A stretch of 64,000 bases of DNA. It comes from Flavobacterium sp. UMI-01. Lineage in GTDB: Bacteria > Bacteroidota > Bacteroidia > Flavobacteriales > Flavobacteriaceae. Below the pieces are notes generated by a model, which was not told where the DNA came from, did no database searches, and worked only from the letters and a program-made list of their open reading frames with translations. Below, piece after piece: positions 1 through 7,368 of the stretch. Every line of letters begins with the position of its first letter. Position 1 is the first letter of the stretch. Where the stretch lies: contig NZ_BPLU01000001.1 in the NCBI RefSeq assembly GCF_019656315.1, forward strand, positions 1-64,000. The letters run 5' to 3'. The translations under genes and the position numbers were made by a program.

Positions 1-91
1 TTTAATAATTCCAGATAGGATTCCACGCTAATTTGTTTTTAGCAAATATCTATATTTTTATTAAATCCTCCCCAAGTTTTGTTCCTGATCC
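1..91 (-). mobile_element. 5' end of an ISAon1-like insertion sequence running off the left edge
   Basis: These 91 bases recur without a mismatch at 280-370. Read on the minus strand they begin GGATCAGGAACAAAACTTGG, continue through a short leader and reach a GTG codon at 26-24 that opens MESYLELLK, the same N-terminus as the transposase fragment at 39-305. This is therefore the start of a second copy whose body lies outside the window. Whether that copy is complete cannot be seen. Confidence 0.7.
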
Positions 92-305
92 CAAACTTGC
101 CTCTAAGGGGGAAATCTTGAATTGTGATTTCCTCCGAAAAACCTTTAGAGACTAATTCCATTGAATCAAACTCTTTTGGAGGCTTTGATTTTTCTTCGAA
201 ATACAAGTGTAGGTTTTCCTCTGAATTTTTAAAAGAGTTCAAATCGAAATGCTCAACTAAAAATTCAGGTAATATGAGTTTTAATAATTCCAGATAGGAT
301 TCCAC
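39..305 (-). pseudogene. Truncated ISAon1-family transposase, N-terminal region
   Basis: The GTG start at 305 opens MESYLELLKLILPEFLVEHF, and the fragment continues to ITIQDFPLRGKF, which I recognise as the N-terminal region of ISAon1-type transposases of Bacteroidota. In those elements a roughly 110-125 residue first frame precedes a DDE transposase. Here the family sequence stops at about residue 71. The last 17 or so codons (IRNKTWGGFNK...) are simply the terminal sequence of the neighbouring copy at 1-91 read in frame. The 88-residue product is therefore a chimeric remnant and is unlikely to be functional. Family assignment is from memory of the motif, not from a search. Confidence 0.7.
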
Positions 306-370
306 GCTAATTTGTTTTTAGCAAATATCTATATTTTTATTAAATCCTCCCCAAGTTTTGTTCCTGATCC
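280..370 (-). repeat. 91-bp direct repeat, IS terminal sequence (copy B)
   Basis: Identical to 1-91 with an offset of 279 bp. The identity ends abruptly at 370 (next base t, against c after 91), so position 370 on the minus strand is the likely outer end of the insertion sequence. No target-site duplication can be recognised because the other end is missing. Confidence 0.8.
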
Positions 371-472
371 TATTAAGCTCAAATGTAGTCAATTGATTGT
401 TGTAAGGATATTGCATCGCTTACTTCCGTATTATGATTTTATTTTGAAGAGCATAAAATTAGCAGTGTTCAA

Positions 473-502
473 TTTGTTACAAATAAAATAATTGTATTTT
501 TA
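473..502 (+). promoter_or_regulatory. Candidate Bacteroidota promoter for the lipoprotein gene
   Basis: TTTG at 473-476 is followed after 18 nt by TATTTTTA at 495-502, one base off the Bacteroidota -7 consensus TAnnTTTG. Transcription would start near 509, leaving a short leader before the TTG at 536. Found by eye only. Confidence 0.4.
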
Positions 503-535
503 TGCACAATTTAAGTTTAATCGAAACTCAAAATT

Positions 536-1012
536 TTGAAGTATTACATCTTTTTTATCATTATTTTCTTTTTTAATTCTTGTCAATATTTTGACAAGCA
601 ATTCCCTTCGGAAAAGGAATTATTGCAAAAAGAGTTGAATACAATCAACTGGAAAGAAGTTGATGAATATCCGTCCTTTGTGGATTGTAACCAAATGGAA
701 GGGAAGGAAGAACGTCAAAAATGTTTCTTCCAGTTTTTGACCGAGTTAATTCAAGAGAAAATCCGAATCGATACCCTTGCCACCTTATATCCAGAACTAG
801 ATACAATTGAGGTAAAAGTAACGGTTTATCCTAATTCACGTATTCAGTTCGAACCTTTGTTCCCAAAAGATTCGGTTGCTTATGATAAGGTGAAAATTGA
901 CAGTATTCTTAAAAGAAGATTGGTTGGTTTTCCTAAAGTGAATCCTGCTATCAAACGTGGAATTCCCGTAAAAACACAATTTATTTTACCTGTAATTCTT
1001 AAAGTAGAGTAA
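536..1012 (+). CDS. Predicted lipoprotein with a TonB-like C-terminal segment
   Basis: The product has 158 residues. It opens with Lys followed by a hydrophobic run and a lipobox ending FNSC (Cys16), so it should be exported, lipidated and held in a cell-envelope membrane. The start is TTG at 536; no in-frame ATG precedes the signal peptide. The central part is polar, with a small Cys-containing loop (FVDCNQMEGKEERQKCFF). The last 60 residues (VNPAIKRGIPVKTQFILPV) resemble the C-terminal domain of TonB-type energy transducers, but no periplasmic proline-rich linker or membrane anchor of TonB type is present. I do not recognise a named family. It overlaps the next gene by one base (TAATG), suggesting coupled translation. 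Confidence 0.7.
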   Translation: MKYYIFFIIIFFFNSCQYFDKQFPSEKELLQKELNTINWKEVDEYPSFVDCNQMEGKEERQKCFFQFLTELIQEKIRIDTLATLYPELDTIEVKVTVYPNSRIQFEPLFPKDSVAYDKVKIDSILKRRLVGFPKVNPAIKRGIPVKTQFILPVILKVE

Positions 1013-1734
1013 TGCCTTTTACATTTTCACATCCTGCTGTAGTTTTGCCTTTTTTAGATAATAAAAAAATTTCTGCATCAGCCTTGATTGTAGGAACAGT
1101 TTCACCTGATTTATGGTATTTTTTCACCATGGGTTTAGCAGGAGGAATAAGTCATACTCTTTTAGGTGTTTTTGTTGTTGATTTACCATTAAGTATATTG
1201 ACTTTATTTCTTTTTCATTTAATTGTCAAAAAGGCCTTGCTTCAAAATTCACCTTTTTTTATACAGTCAAGAACGCAACAATTACAACATTTTGATTGGA
1301 TAAAGTATTTTAAAATGAATTATGTCACGGTAATTCTATCTATAATTTTTGGAGCTTTGACACATTTAGGTTTGGATTCATTAACGCATTGTGATGGTTA
1401 TTTTGTAATGAACTTCGAGTTTTATAGTTCAATTTTTTTAGGAATTCCGTTTTTTGTCTATGTCCATCTTATATTTTCTATCATTGGTTTGATTTTGATT
1501 TTCAATTATTTTTTTAAACTTCCAGTTTCAAAACAGAAAATATATGAAGTGAAAAAATCGTATTGGATATGGAGTGTAATAGTAGCAACAATAGTTTTTT
1601 TTCTGAAACATCCTTTTGAATTACCAACCGATAAGAATGGAATACAAACATTGTTAGTGGTTTTGTTTTCGTCTTTTAATATTGGTCTTATAAGTGTTTC
1701 ATTAATTTTCAAGAATAAGAGTTCTATTTCGTAA
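1012..1734 (+). CDS. DUF4184 family integral membrane protein
   Basis: The 240-residue product begins MPFTFSHPAVVLPF, the signature opening of DUF4184 proteins, and carries GTVSPDLWYFF and the His/Asp-rich ALTHLGLDSLTHCDGYF, which could bind metal. About six hydrophobic segments indicate an inner-membrane protein. The resemblance of the H..D..H pattern to membrane-bound metal-dependent hydrolases is family knowledge; the substrate is unknown. Its stop overlaps the preceding lipoprotein by one base at the 5' side, and its 3' end overlaps the convergent glycosyltransferase gene by 11 bp. Confidence 0.8.
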   Translation: MPFTFSHPAVVLPFLDNKKISASALIVGTVSPDLWYFFTMGLAGGISHTLLGVFVVDLPLSILTLFLFHLIVKKALLQNSPFFIQSRTQQLQHFDWIKYFKMNYVTVILSIIFGALTHLGLDSLTHCDGYFVMNFEFYSSIFLGIPFFVYVHLIFSIIGLILIFNYFFKLPVSKQKIYEVKKSYWIWSVIVATIVFFLKHPFELPTDKNGIQTLLVVLFSSFNIGLISVSLIFKNKSSIS

Positions 1735-2806
1735 ACAATCGATCCTTCCATTCGTATTTTCCAAAGAGACTGTACAAAGCTACAGTAATTGACCAAAAAG
1801 GATAGAAAATACTACTCGCTATTAAAAATCGGGTGGGCTGACTTAAAAATCTATTGAATTGTAAAATCAAAATGGCATCAATAATTATTTTGAACAAAAA
1901 TAAAACAAGAATAGTCAAAGGACTCACGAGGAAAAGTCCCAATATGATTGCCAAATTCCCCATAAAAACGATTATTCCCAATCCTTTTCCAAAATTACTT
2001 TGATAAGAAGTCGTTTTGGCTGCCCAACGCACTCTTTGTTGGAATAAAGAATCCCAATCATCCAAAGGTTTTGTGGTCACAATGCTGTTTTTTGATTTTA
2101 AATAATGTACTCGTTCAGGAGCATGAGTTATCGCTTTTTGCAATAAAAAGACATCGTCACCACTGGCAATTTTTTCGTTCCCTTCAAAGCCGTTTAAGGT
2201 TTTAAATAATGATTTGGTATAAGCCAGATTAGCGCCATTGCACATAAACCCTTTATGTAGTCCAAAACTTCCTATCGTGGCTCCTTGTAAACTAGCCAAG
2301 TCTAATTGTTGAAAATGATGTAAAAACGACGTTTGGATTTGGTAACTTACTGCGCCAGCTAGCATTTGGACTTGATTTTCTTGAATGTAATTATCAAAAG
2401 TCAATAACCAATTTTCAGGAACAATACAATCTGCATCCGTAGTAATCACCCAATCCGTATTGACTCGTTGCATTGCTGTGGTTATCGCATCTTTTTTTGG
2501 CGAATTCGAAATGCGATTGTTTTGGATGATTTGAATCCTGAATCCTAAATCCTGAATCTTGAATTTTTCCGTTGAGTCATCATCAACCAAAATCACTTCA
2601 AATAAATCGGTTGGGTAATTTAGTTTCGAAAGACTTTCTAGTAACAGCGGTAAGTTTTCGGCTTCGTTTCGAAACGGAACAATAATGGTAAACGAAGTCT
2701 TGGGGTTTAAGGTGATTCGGCTATAGGATTTTATTTGAGTAAAGCCATAACTTAATGCGACAATGGCTAGGGAATAGGTTATAAAAATACCAACCAACAG
2801 GATCAT
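1724..2806 (-). CDS. Family 2 glycosyltransferase, membrane anchored
   Basis: A 360-residue GT-A fold enzyme, expected to transfer a nucleotide-activated sugar on the cytoplasmic face of the inner membrane. TIIVPFRNEAENL begins the fold near residue 40, VDDDST (74-79) and DADC (124-127, the metal-binding DxD) follow, and QQRVRW near 260 is the QxxRW acceptor-site motif of processive-type GT2 enzymes. There is one N-terminal membrane helix and a hydrophobic C-terminal third. Residues 80-95, just after VDDDST, are encoded by a short repeat of the form found between genes in these bacteria. The start overlaps the stop of the upstream flippase-like gene by 4 nt (ATGA), so the two are co-translated. 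Donor and acceptor are unknown. Confidence 0.85.
   Translation of the reverse strand: MILLVGIFITYSLAIVALSYGFTQIKSYSRITLNPKTSFTIIVPFRNEAENLPLLLESLSKLNYPTDLFEVILVDDDSTEKFKIQDLGFRIQIIQNNRISNSPKKDAITTAMQRVNTDWVITTDADCIVPENWLLTFDNYIQENQVQMLAGAVSYQIQTSFLHHFQQLDLASLQGATIGSFGLHKGFMCNGANLAYTKSLFKTLNGFEGNEKIASGDDVFLLQKAITHAPERVHYLKSKNSIVTTKPLDDWDSLFQQRVRWAAKTTSYQSNFGKGLGIIVFMGNLAIILGLFLVSPLTILVLFLFKIIIDAILILQFNRFLSQPTRFLIASSIFYPFWSITVALYSLFGKYEWKDRLFTK
2522..2567 (-). repeat. Degenerate GAATCCTGAAT-type repeat inside the glycosyltransferase gene
   Basis: On the plus strand, 2531-2567 is a run of near-identical units TGAATCCTGAATCCTAAATC followed by CTGAATCTTGAAT. It encodes KFKIQDLGFRIQ in the surface loop after the catalytic VDDDST motif and keeps the frame. 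Such strings are usually intergenic in this group. Confidence 0.6.
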
Positions 2807-3771
2807 GCTTCTGAAGTTAAGGGAATACGATTGTTATTGAAACTTAGCACATAAAAACTTCCAATAAGTACGGGAAGGACCACATTCAAAAACCACATTA
2901 AGGTTGAAACGAAAATGATAATCCATTCGTTAACCCCCAAAAAACCAAAGAAAAACAAAGCGACACTCCCTTTGACGGCAAATTCTAAAAACTGAAAGCT
3001 AGGCAAGGACGAAGCTAAAAAATAGACACTGGTAACCGCAGCCATTAATGTACAATATGGAAGGTCAACATTAAACGCTAAAAACAAAAAATAGTATTGA
3101 TGCGAAAAAACCAAATAGCGACACAATCCTAGTAATAGGTTGCGTTGATGAATAGCTTTAGGAATGTCGTTAATTTTTCGAATCATTTTTTCTATTGAAT
3201 ACCCTTTAAAACTTGCTTTTTTAATCGAAAAAAGAAGGGTGAAAACTACCGTGATTATTCCCAATAGCGCCCAAACTTTTTCAGGGGTGATGATGTGAAA
3301 ATGAGCGTTAAAATACAACAAACCAACGAGTCCAAAAAGTACCGTTAGGACCATCTGGATGCCATTGCAAAGCAGGTTTAGAAAGATGATTTTTTTAGTT
3401 TCTTTTTTGTTAAAATACAACGCTTTTCCGGCATATTCGCCTACGCCGTTAGGAGTGAAAACACCTGCTGTCAATGCTGCTAACACTTGTTTGGTCGACT
3501 CTGAGGTGGAGATGGGATGTACATAGGAAACCAAATTTTTCCATTTTAAAATTTCAAAATACCGATTCAAAACACTCAATAATAAAATAAAGCTAATGCC
3601 TGCAACCGATTGGTTTTTTTGGAAAACCTGAGTGAATTGTATCCAGTCGAGTTGGTTGTTGTTAGCCAATTGATGGTAAACAAAATAAAATGCACTACCT
3701 ACAATCAAAAGTTTGACTAGAAGTACAAGGAATTGTTTAGCTTTGTGTGAAATCGAAATCATCGGGGGCAA
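2803..3771 (-). CDS. Flippase-like membrane protein (UPF0104 / LPG synthase TM family)
   Basis: The 322-residue product has about eight hydrophobic segments and the family landmarks GVFTPNGVGEYAGKALYF (residues 112-130 region) and a C-terminal SLPSFQFLEFAVKGSVALFF segment, both typical of the lysylphosphatidylglycerol synthase transmembrane / AglD-like family. It lacks the soluble aminoacyl-transfer domain of MprF, so lipid aminoacylation is not expected. Family members are often paired with glycosyltransferases and thought to help handle lipid-linked sugars. The pairing here, with a 4-nt overlap with the GT2 gene, fits that, but the substrate is an inference. Confidence 0.8.
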   Translation of the reverse strand: MPPMISISHKAKQFLVLLVKLLIVGSAFYFVYHQLANNNQLDWIQFTQVFQKNQSVAGISFILLLSVLNRYFEILKWKNLVSYVHPISTSESTKQVLAALTAGVFTPNGVGEYAGKALYFNKKETKKIIFLNLLCNGIQMVLTVLFGLVGLLYFNAHFHIITPEKVWALLGIITVVFTLLFSIKKASFKGYSIEKMIRKINDIPKAIHQRNLLLGLCRYLVFSHQYYFLFLAFNVDLPYCTLMAAVTSVYFLASSLPSFQFLEFAVKGSVALFFFGFLGVNEWIIIFVSTLMWFLNVVLPVLIGSFYVLSFNNNRIPLTSEA

Positions 3772-3817
3772 AGTAACAAAAACTTTGAATTAGAACCCTT
3801 AACTTGAAATAAAACTT

Positions 3818-4372
3818 TTGGCTAACGAACGCATTATATTAGGAATAGACCCCGGAACCACTATTATGGGTTTTGGTTTGATACGTGTCATCAATAAGAA
3901 AATGGAATTTGTACAACTCAATGAATTGCAGTTGTCAAAATATGACAATCATTATCAAAAGCTAAAAATCATTTTTGAGCGCACCATCGAATTAATCGAT
4001 ACCCATCATCCTGACGAAATTGCCATTGAAGCCCCTTTTTTTGGTAAAAATGTCCAATCGATGTTGAAACTCGGTCGTGCCCAAGGTGTAGCGATGGCAG
4101 CGGGTCTATCTAGAGATATCCCGATTACCGAATACGAACCCAAGAAAATAAAAATGGCAATTACCGGAAACGGAAATGCCAGCAAAGAACAAGTCGCCAA
4201 AATGCTCCAACAACTTTTAGGATTGAAACAATTGCCTAAAAACCTCGATTCTACTGACGGATTAGCAGCAGCAGTTTGTCATTTTTTTAATTCGGGGAAA
4301 ACTGTTGTTGGTAAAAGCTACTCTGGTTGGGATGCTTTTGTGAAACAAAATGAAGAACGAGTTAAAAAATAG
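3818..4372 (+). CDS. ruvC: Crossover junction endodeoxyribonuclease RuvC
   Basis: A 184-residue Holliday-junction resolvase. The RNase H-like catalytic acids are visible as Asp11 (LGIDPGTT), Glu71 (IAIEAPFF) and the pair Asp144/Asp147 (LDSTDGLAAA). Length and order of motifs match RuvC. The start is TTG at 3818, directly before ANERIILGIDPGT; there is no ATG that would preserve the first strand. It acts with RuvAB on recombination intermediates in the cytoplasm; ruvAB are not in this window. The stop codon TAG forms the first bases of the repeat that brackets the next gene. Confidence 0.95.
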   Translation: MANERIILGIDPGTTIMGFGLIRVINKKMEFVQLNELQLSKYDNHYQKLKIIFERTIELIDTHHPDEIAIEAPFFGKNVQSMLKLGRAQGVAMAAGLSRDIPITEYEPKKIKMAITGNGNASKEQVAKMLQQLLGLKQLPKNLDSTDGLAAAVCHFFNSGKTVVGKSYSGWDAFVKQNEERVKK

Positions 4373-4936
4373 TGAGCAGTGATTAGTATTTAGTGATCAG
4401 TTATGATAGATTGATTAGAAAACTAATCAGTATTCGGAATTATAGTATTCAGTTTTATTTCGAATTAAAAAACTAAATTATGAGATTTCAAGATTTATTG
4501 GCATATAAAAAGTCTTTTGCATTAGCGATGAAGATTTTTGAAATAACAAAAACATTTCCAAATGAAGAAACCTATTCTTTGACAGACCAAATTCGTCGCT
4601 CTTCACGAAGTGTTCCTGTGACAATTGCAGAGTCCTACCGAAAAAGAATTTATCCAAAACATTTTTACAGCAAATTAACTGATTCGGATGGAGAGAATTC
4701 AGAAACACAAGTTTGGTTAGAGTTTGCCTTAGCATGCAACTATATATCTGAGTCACTTTATATAGAACTTACATCTGAAAGTGTAGAAATTGGAAAATTG
4801 ATAAATTATATGTTGTTAAATCCTGAAAAATTCGGGTCTAAAAAAGAGTAAAAATGTAGTGGTTAGTTATTCTTAATACTAAAAAACTGACCACTCTTTA
4901 ACTGACCACTGATCACTTAAAAAAACTGACCACTAA
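4370..4936. repeat. Inverted-repeat-bracketed module carrying the four-helix-bundle gene
   Basis: The left flank (4370-4407) reads TAGTGAGCAGTGATTAGTAT followed by TTAGTGATCAGT. The right flank, read on the opposite strand from 4936, reads TTAGTGGTCAGTTTTTTTAA followed by GTGATCAGTGGTCAGT. The perfect core pair is AGTGATCAGT at 4392-4401 against ACTGATCACT at 4908-4917. The right flank also holds three direct copies of ACTGACCACT or a close variant. The module exactly fills the space between the ruvC stop and the hemW start. Confidence 0.55.
4480..4851 (+). CDS. Four-helix-bundle protein (S23 / 23S-rRNA-IVS / bAvd-like family)
   Basis: The 123-residue protein opens RFQDLLAYKKSFALAMKIFE and contains SLTDQIRRSSRSVPVTIAES, the hallmark of the small all-helical family found in 23S rRNA intervening sequences, in Bacteroidota intergenic regions and, as Avd, next to diversity-generating retroelements. 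Members form pentameric barrels of four-helix bundles with a basic surface (family knowledge). The function of stand-alone copies is not established. No reverse transcriptase or template repeat is nearby. The gene is flanked by inverted repeats and sits between two unrelated housekeeping genes, so it looks like an inserted unit. Confidence 0.85.
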   Translation: MRFQDLLAYKKSFALAMKIFEITKTFPNEETYSLTDQIRRSSRSVPVTIAESYRKRIYPKHFYSKLTDSDGENSETQVWLEFALACNYISESLYIELTSESVEIGKLINYMLLNPEKFGSKKE

Positions 4937-4940
4937 TTTT

Positions 4941-6074
4941 ATGTCTGGTATCTACATCCACATCCCTTTTTGCAAGCAAGCATGTCATTATTGCGACTTT
5001 CATTTTTCGACTTCGATGAAAAAGAAAGACGAAATGGTTTTGGCTTTGGCCAAAGAAATTTGCTTGCGCAAAAAGGAATCGGCAAACGAGAATATTGAAA
5101 CCATTTATTTTGGTGGTGGAACGCCTTCGGTATTGAGTTCAGATGAAATTAATTTTCTGATTGAAACCGTTTATGAAAATTATACCGTTGTAGCAAATCC
5201 TGAAATTACGCTAGAAGCCAATCCAGATGATTTGTCCAGCGAACGAATCATAGCATTTTCAAAAAGTAAAATCAATAGATTGTCAATTGGAATTCAGTCT
5301 TTCTTTGAAGCCGATTTGCAAATGATGAATCGCGCCCATAATTCGGCTGAAGCCAAAAGGTGTTTGGAAGAAGCAACCCAATATTTTGATAATATTTCGC
5401 TCGATTTGATTTACGGAATTCCAGGCATGAGCAACGAAAAATGGAAACAAAATATCCAAACTGCTTTGTCTTTCGGTATTCCGCATATTTCGAGTTATGC
5501 TTTGACTGTGGAACCAAAAACAGCCTTACATAAATTGATTCAAACGGGCAAAATTTCCGAACCTCAAGAGGATGTGGCTTCGGAACATTTTATGATTTTG
5601 GTCGAAATGCTTGAAGCCAATGACTTTATTCATTATGAGTTATCCAATTTTGGAAAAGAAAACTATTTTTCCAAAAACAATTCGAGTTATTGGTTGGGTA
5701 AAAAGTATATCGGAATCGGTCCATCAGCACATAGTTATGATGGGGTTTCCAGAAGTTGGAATATTGCCAACAACAGTTTGTACATCAACTCCATTCAGAA
5801 TGACGAATTACCATCCGAAAAAGAAATTTTATCAATAGCTGACCGATACAATGAATATATCATGACAGGTTTACGCACAATTTGGGGCGTTGACTTGAAC
5901 CGAATTGAAACCGAATTTGGGAAAACCTATTTGGATTATTTGCTTCAACAAGCACAAAAATTCCTCGATGATGATTTGGTTTTCATTCAAAACAACATCC
6001 TAAAACCCACCAAAAAAGGAAAGTTTTTGACGGATGGAATAGCAAGTGATTTGTTTTACTTAAATTTGGAATAA
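4941..6074 (+). CDS. hemW: Radical SAM haem chaperone HemW
   Basis: The 377-residue product starts SGIYIHIPFCKQACHYCDF, giving the radical-SAM cluster cysteines Cys11, Cys15 and Cys18, then GGGTPSVLSSDEI and NRLSIGIQSF, all as in HemW/HemN-like proteins. It lacks the N-terminal extension of true oxygen-independent coproporphyrinogen III oxidases, so haem trafficking rather than oxidation is the better name. The C-terminal HemN_C domain contains MTGLRTIWGVDL. ATG at 4941 follows the repeat module without a recognisable Shine-Dalgarno site. Confidence 0.9.
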   Translation: MSGIYIHIPFCKQACHYCDFHFSTSMKKKDEMVLALAKEICLRKKESANENIETIYFGGGTPSVLSSDEINFLIETVYENYTVVANPEITLEANPDDLSSERIIAFSKSKINRLSIGIQSFFEADLQMMNRAHNSAEAKRCLEEATQYFDNISLDLIYGIPGMSNEKWKQNIQTALSFGIPHISSYALTVEPKTALHKLIQTGKISEPQEDVASEHFMILVEMLEANDFIHYELSNFGKENYFSKNNSSYWLGKKYIGIGPSAHSYDGVSRSWNIANNSLYINSIQNDELPSEKEILSIADRYNEYIMTGLRTIWGVDLNRIETEFGKTYLDYLLQQAQKFLDDDLVFIQNNILKPTKKGKFLTDGIASDLFYLNLE

Positions 6075-6081
6075 CAAATTC

Positions 6082-6133
6082 ACCGCTAAGGCACAAGGGC
6101 GCAAAGAAATTAGCTCCTTTGCGCCATAGCGGT
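6082..6133. repeat. Intergenic palindromic repeat of the CCGCTAAGGC / GCGCAAAG type
   Basis: ACCGCTA (6082-6088) pairs with TAGCGGT (6127-6133), and GCGCAAAG (6099-6106) pairs with CTTTGCGC (6117-6124), making a two-part stem between hemW and the cyclase gene. Related wording recurs as a degenerate cluster at 10211-10413. No T-tract follows, so it is not a simple terminator. Confidence 0.7.
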
Positions 6134-6148
6134 TAAAAAAATAATACG

Positions 6149-6904
6149 GTGTTAGCAACAATAAACAACATCCAAGTCGATTTATCAAAACCTATTGATA
6201 TTTCCATCCCATTGACCAATACGGATGCCAATCCGATTGCGTGGTATTTGGACAAACCTAAAATAGAACCTGTTGTTATTGGGGATTGGGTTGGGAAAGT
6301 GTCAGAAGGGAAATCATCGACGAATTTCAACAACATACAATTCAATCCTCACGCTCATGGCACGCATACGGAGTGTTTGGGACATATTACCCGAGATTTT
6401 TATAGTGTCAATCAATCGTTGAAAACCTTTTTCTTCTGGGCAGAATTGATTTCTGTAGAACCTGAAAGTCTAGTGGGTGATTTGGTAATTACAAAAAACC
6501 AGATTGAAAAAGCCTTGGCTAACAAAACGCCCGAAGCTCTTGTTATCCACACCTTGCCAAATTTGGATTCCAAAAAACATACAAATTATTCACATACCAA
6601 TCCACCGTACTTGACAGAAGAAGCGGCGGTATTCATTCGCGAAAGCGGTATCAAACATTTGCTGATTGACTTACCCAGTGTGGATAAAGAAAATGACGAA
6701 GGGAAATTATTGGCACACAAAGCCTTTTGGAATGTCAAAGACATCCATCATTTGAATGCTGATGCACGTTTGGATTGTACCATTACCGAGATGATTTTTG
6801 TACCCAATGAAATTCAGGATGGCAGCTATTTGTTGAATTTACAAATTGCTTCGTTTGAAAATGACGCGAGTCCTAGTAAACCTGTTTTATATGCTCAATT
6901 ATAG
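6149..6904 (+). CDS. Cyclase family metal-dependent hydrolase (kynurenine formamidase-like)
   Basis: A 251-residue protein of the cyclase fold that includes arylformamidases and polyketide-type cyclases. The metal motif is seen as NPHAHGTHTECLGH (His68, His70, His73, His79), close to the family consensus HxGTHxDxPxH but with Glu-Cys in place of Asp-x-Pro. The start is GTG at 6149, eight residues before VDLSKPIDISIPL, the normal family opening. Substrate is unknown: no tryptophan-degradation gene is adjacent, so a kynurenine pathway role would be guesswork. It follows a palindromic repeat and probably has its own promoter. Confidence 0.8.
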   Translation: MLATINNIQVDLSKPIDISIPLTNTDANPIAWYLDKPKIEPVVIGDWVGKVSEGKSSTNFNNIQFNPHAHGTHTECLGHITRDFYSVNQSLKTFFFWAELISVEPESLVGDLVITKNQIEKALANKTPEALVIHTLPNLDSKKHTNYSHTNPPYLTEEAAVFIRESGIKHLLIDLPSVDKENDEGKLLAHKAFWNVKDIHHLNADARLDCTITEMIFVPNEIQDGSYLLNLQIASFENDASPSKPVLYAQL

Positions 6905-6936
6905 TTTTTTTATTTTCCATCTTTAAGACTAAAAAA

Positions 6937-7308
6937 ATGAATCTAGAAACCTATTACGAATACTGTTTGTCTAAAAAAGGGGTAACCGAACACTTCCCTT
7001 TTGATGAAGATACTTTGGTTTTTAAAGTAGGTGAAAAAATGTTTGCTTTGTCTTCGTTGAAACAGTGGGAAATGGGAAATCCTTCTGTGAATTTAAAATG
7101 TAATCCCGAGCGAGCTTTGGAGTTGCGAGCAGAATACGATGCGGTGCAACCGGGCTATCACATGAGCAAAATTCATTGGAATACGATTGCTATTAATCAA
7201 GATGTGGATGACTCTTTAATCAAAGAACTAATCGATCACTCTTATGATTTGGTTTTTAAAAGTTTAACTAAAAAAAAGCAAATCGAAATCACCGAAATTA
7301 AAAATTAG
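6937..7308 (+). CDS. MmcQ/YjbR family protein
   Basis: The 123-residue product shows the YjbR landmarks: KGVTEHFPFDEDTLVFKVG near the N-terminus, a central FALSSLKQWEMGNPSVNLKC, and PGYHMSKIHWNTIAI with the conserved aromatic and Lys-His-Trp residues. The family folds like the C-terminal domain of T4 MotA and is usually called DNA-binding, though the role in bacteria is unclear. It stands alone between the cyclase and the PH-domain gene with a 32-nt 5' gap. Confidence 0.85.
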   Translation: MNLETYYEYCLSKKGVTEHFPFDEDTLVFKVGEKMFALSSLKQWEMGNPSVNLKCNPERALELRAEYDAVQPGYHMSKIHWNTIAINQDVDDSLIKELIDHSYDLVFKSLTKKKQIEITEIKN

Positions 7309-7368
7309 CAATTACATTTGTTTCGAAATATTGAAAGAAAAATTGACATTAAAATAAATCATCATAGC

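Noticed and set aside
4478..4756. Antisense open frame over the four-helix-bundle gene
   Set aside because: The plus-strand frame has a clear family signature; the antisense product has none.
4480..4851. Diversity-generating retroelement suggested by the Avd-like protein
   Set aside because: No reverse transcriptase, template or variable repeat is present in the window.
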